The position numbers and the translations under genes were made by a program. 5,809 bases of DNA, taken from positions 1 through 5,809 of the forward strand of contig SVLA01000125.1 in the NCBI GenBank assembly GCA_015068175.1, read 5' to 3'. Below, piece by piece: positions 5,751 through 5,809 of the stretch (the stretch's first letter is position 1; each line of letters opens with the position of its first letter). The stretch is from Oscillospiraceae bacterium. Its GTDB lineage: Bacteria; Bacillota_A; Clostridia; Oscillospirales; Oscillospiraceae. The notes below the pieces were generated by a model. It was given only the letters and a program-made list of their open reading frames with translations. It did not search any database and was not told the DNA's origin.

Positions 5751-5782
5751 ACCACCGTGCGTACGGTTCCGTACACGGCGGT
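5751..5782 (-). ncRNA. Group II intron domain V
   Basis: On the minus strand a lower helix of 8 pairs, ACCGCCGT (5782-5775) with ACGGTGGT (5758-5751), includes one G-U wobble. A 2-base GC bulge on the 3' side (5760-5759) follows. Then comes an upper helix of 5 pairs, GTACG with CGTAC, closed by a 4-base GAAC loop. This is the standard domain V geometry. The catalytic triad reads CGC instead of the commoner AGC, as in some bacterial introns. Confidence 0.87.
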
Positions 5783-5809
5783 TCAATCGCATAAGTGCAA
5801 CGACTCGTA

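Larger units (their letters stand above)
5715..5809 (-). mobile_element. 3' end of a bacterial group II intron (domains V and VI), partial
   Basis: Read on the minus strand, the last 95 bases fold as the catalytic end of a group II intron. Domain V is at 5782-5751 (see its entry) and domain VI at 5748-5718, followed by a 3' terminus GAT that fits the AY rule. The intron boundary is thus placed at 5715, and the 3' exon is kinase sequence read antisense. Just upstream of domain V a minus-strand frame, YESLHLCD followed by TGA at 5785-5783, could be the end of an intron-encoded reverse transcriptase. Eight codons are too few to claim this. Domains I-IV and any maturase gene would lie past 5809. 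The sequence style matches the group II introns common in clostridia; I do not assign a class. Confidence 0.87.

Noticed and set aside
5783..5809. Minus-strand peptide YESLHLCD ending in TGA as the C-terminus of an intron-encoded reverse transcriptase
   Set aside because: Plausible by position just before domain V, but eight codons cannot support a gene call; noted only within the intron entry.

Overview
The window looks like the chromosome of an anaerobic Bacillota/Clostridia, most likely a gut Oscillospiraceae/Ruminococcaceae-type organism. Evidence: clostridial-type NuoE/NuoF (HydC/HydB-like) subunits, an ATP-type PEP carboxykinase, QueH instead of a QueG-type enzyme, a short YpsC-like RlmL, strong GGAGG ribosome binding sites, and GC-rich genes separated by AT-rich gaps. 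The genus is an inference; no 16S or other taxonomic marker is present.

Layout. (a) 1-839, minus strand: nuoE followed by the 5' part of nuoF, abutting as TAAATG. These are NADH-side iron-sulfur/flavin subunits of an NADH dehydrogenase or electron-bifurcating hydrogenase, and the operon runs off the left edge. (b) 840-1205: a 366-base AT-rich divergent control region. It holds a good sigma-A promoter facing each way, two adjacent 18-bp perfect inverted repeats midway between them, and a bulged hairpin in the pckA leader. (c) 1206-2804, plus strand: complete pckA. (d) 2805-3008: two hairpins, the second a good intrinsic terminator, then a well-formed promoter for the next genes. (e) 3009-5723, plus strand: a probable three-gene unit of queH (tRNA queuosine), an rlmL/ypsC-like THUMP rRNA methyltransferase and a YegS/DgkB-type lipid kinase, separated by 42 and 54 bases. 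A C-rich/G-rich hairpin lies between the first two. (f) 5715-5809, minus strand: the 3' end (domains V and VI) of a bacterial group II intron, continuing beyond the right edge.

How the genes fit together. nuoEF and pckA share one intergenic control region. One product handles NADH/ferredoxin redox balance and the other the PEP/oxaloacetate node, so coordinated control is plausible but not proven. queH and rlmL both act in RNA modification; the lipid kinase is probably co-transcribed with them without an obvious functional link. The most unusual feature is the group II intron, inserted antisense to the kinase at its extreme 3' end. The last two codons and the stop codon of the kinase are read from intron sequence.

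I see no tRNA or rRNA gene, CRISPR array, complete IS element or defence system, and nothing that clearly amounts to a new multi-gene system. The noteworthy items are the intron junction and the regulatory structures. Long antisense reading frames across pckA and across rlmL plus the kinase are judged to be codon-bias shadows.
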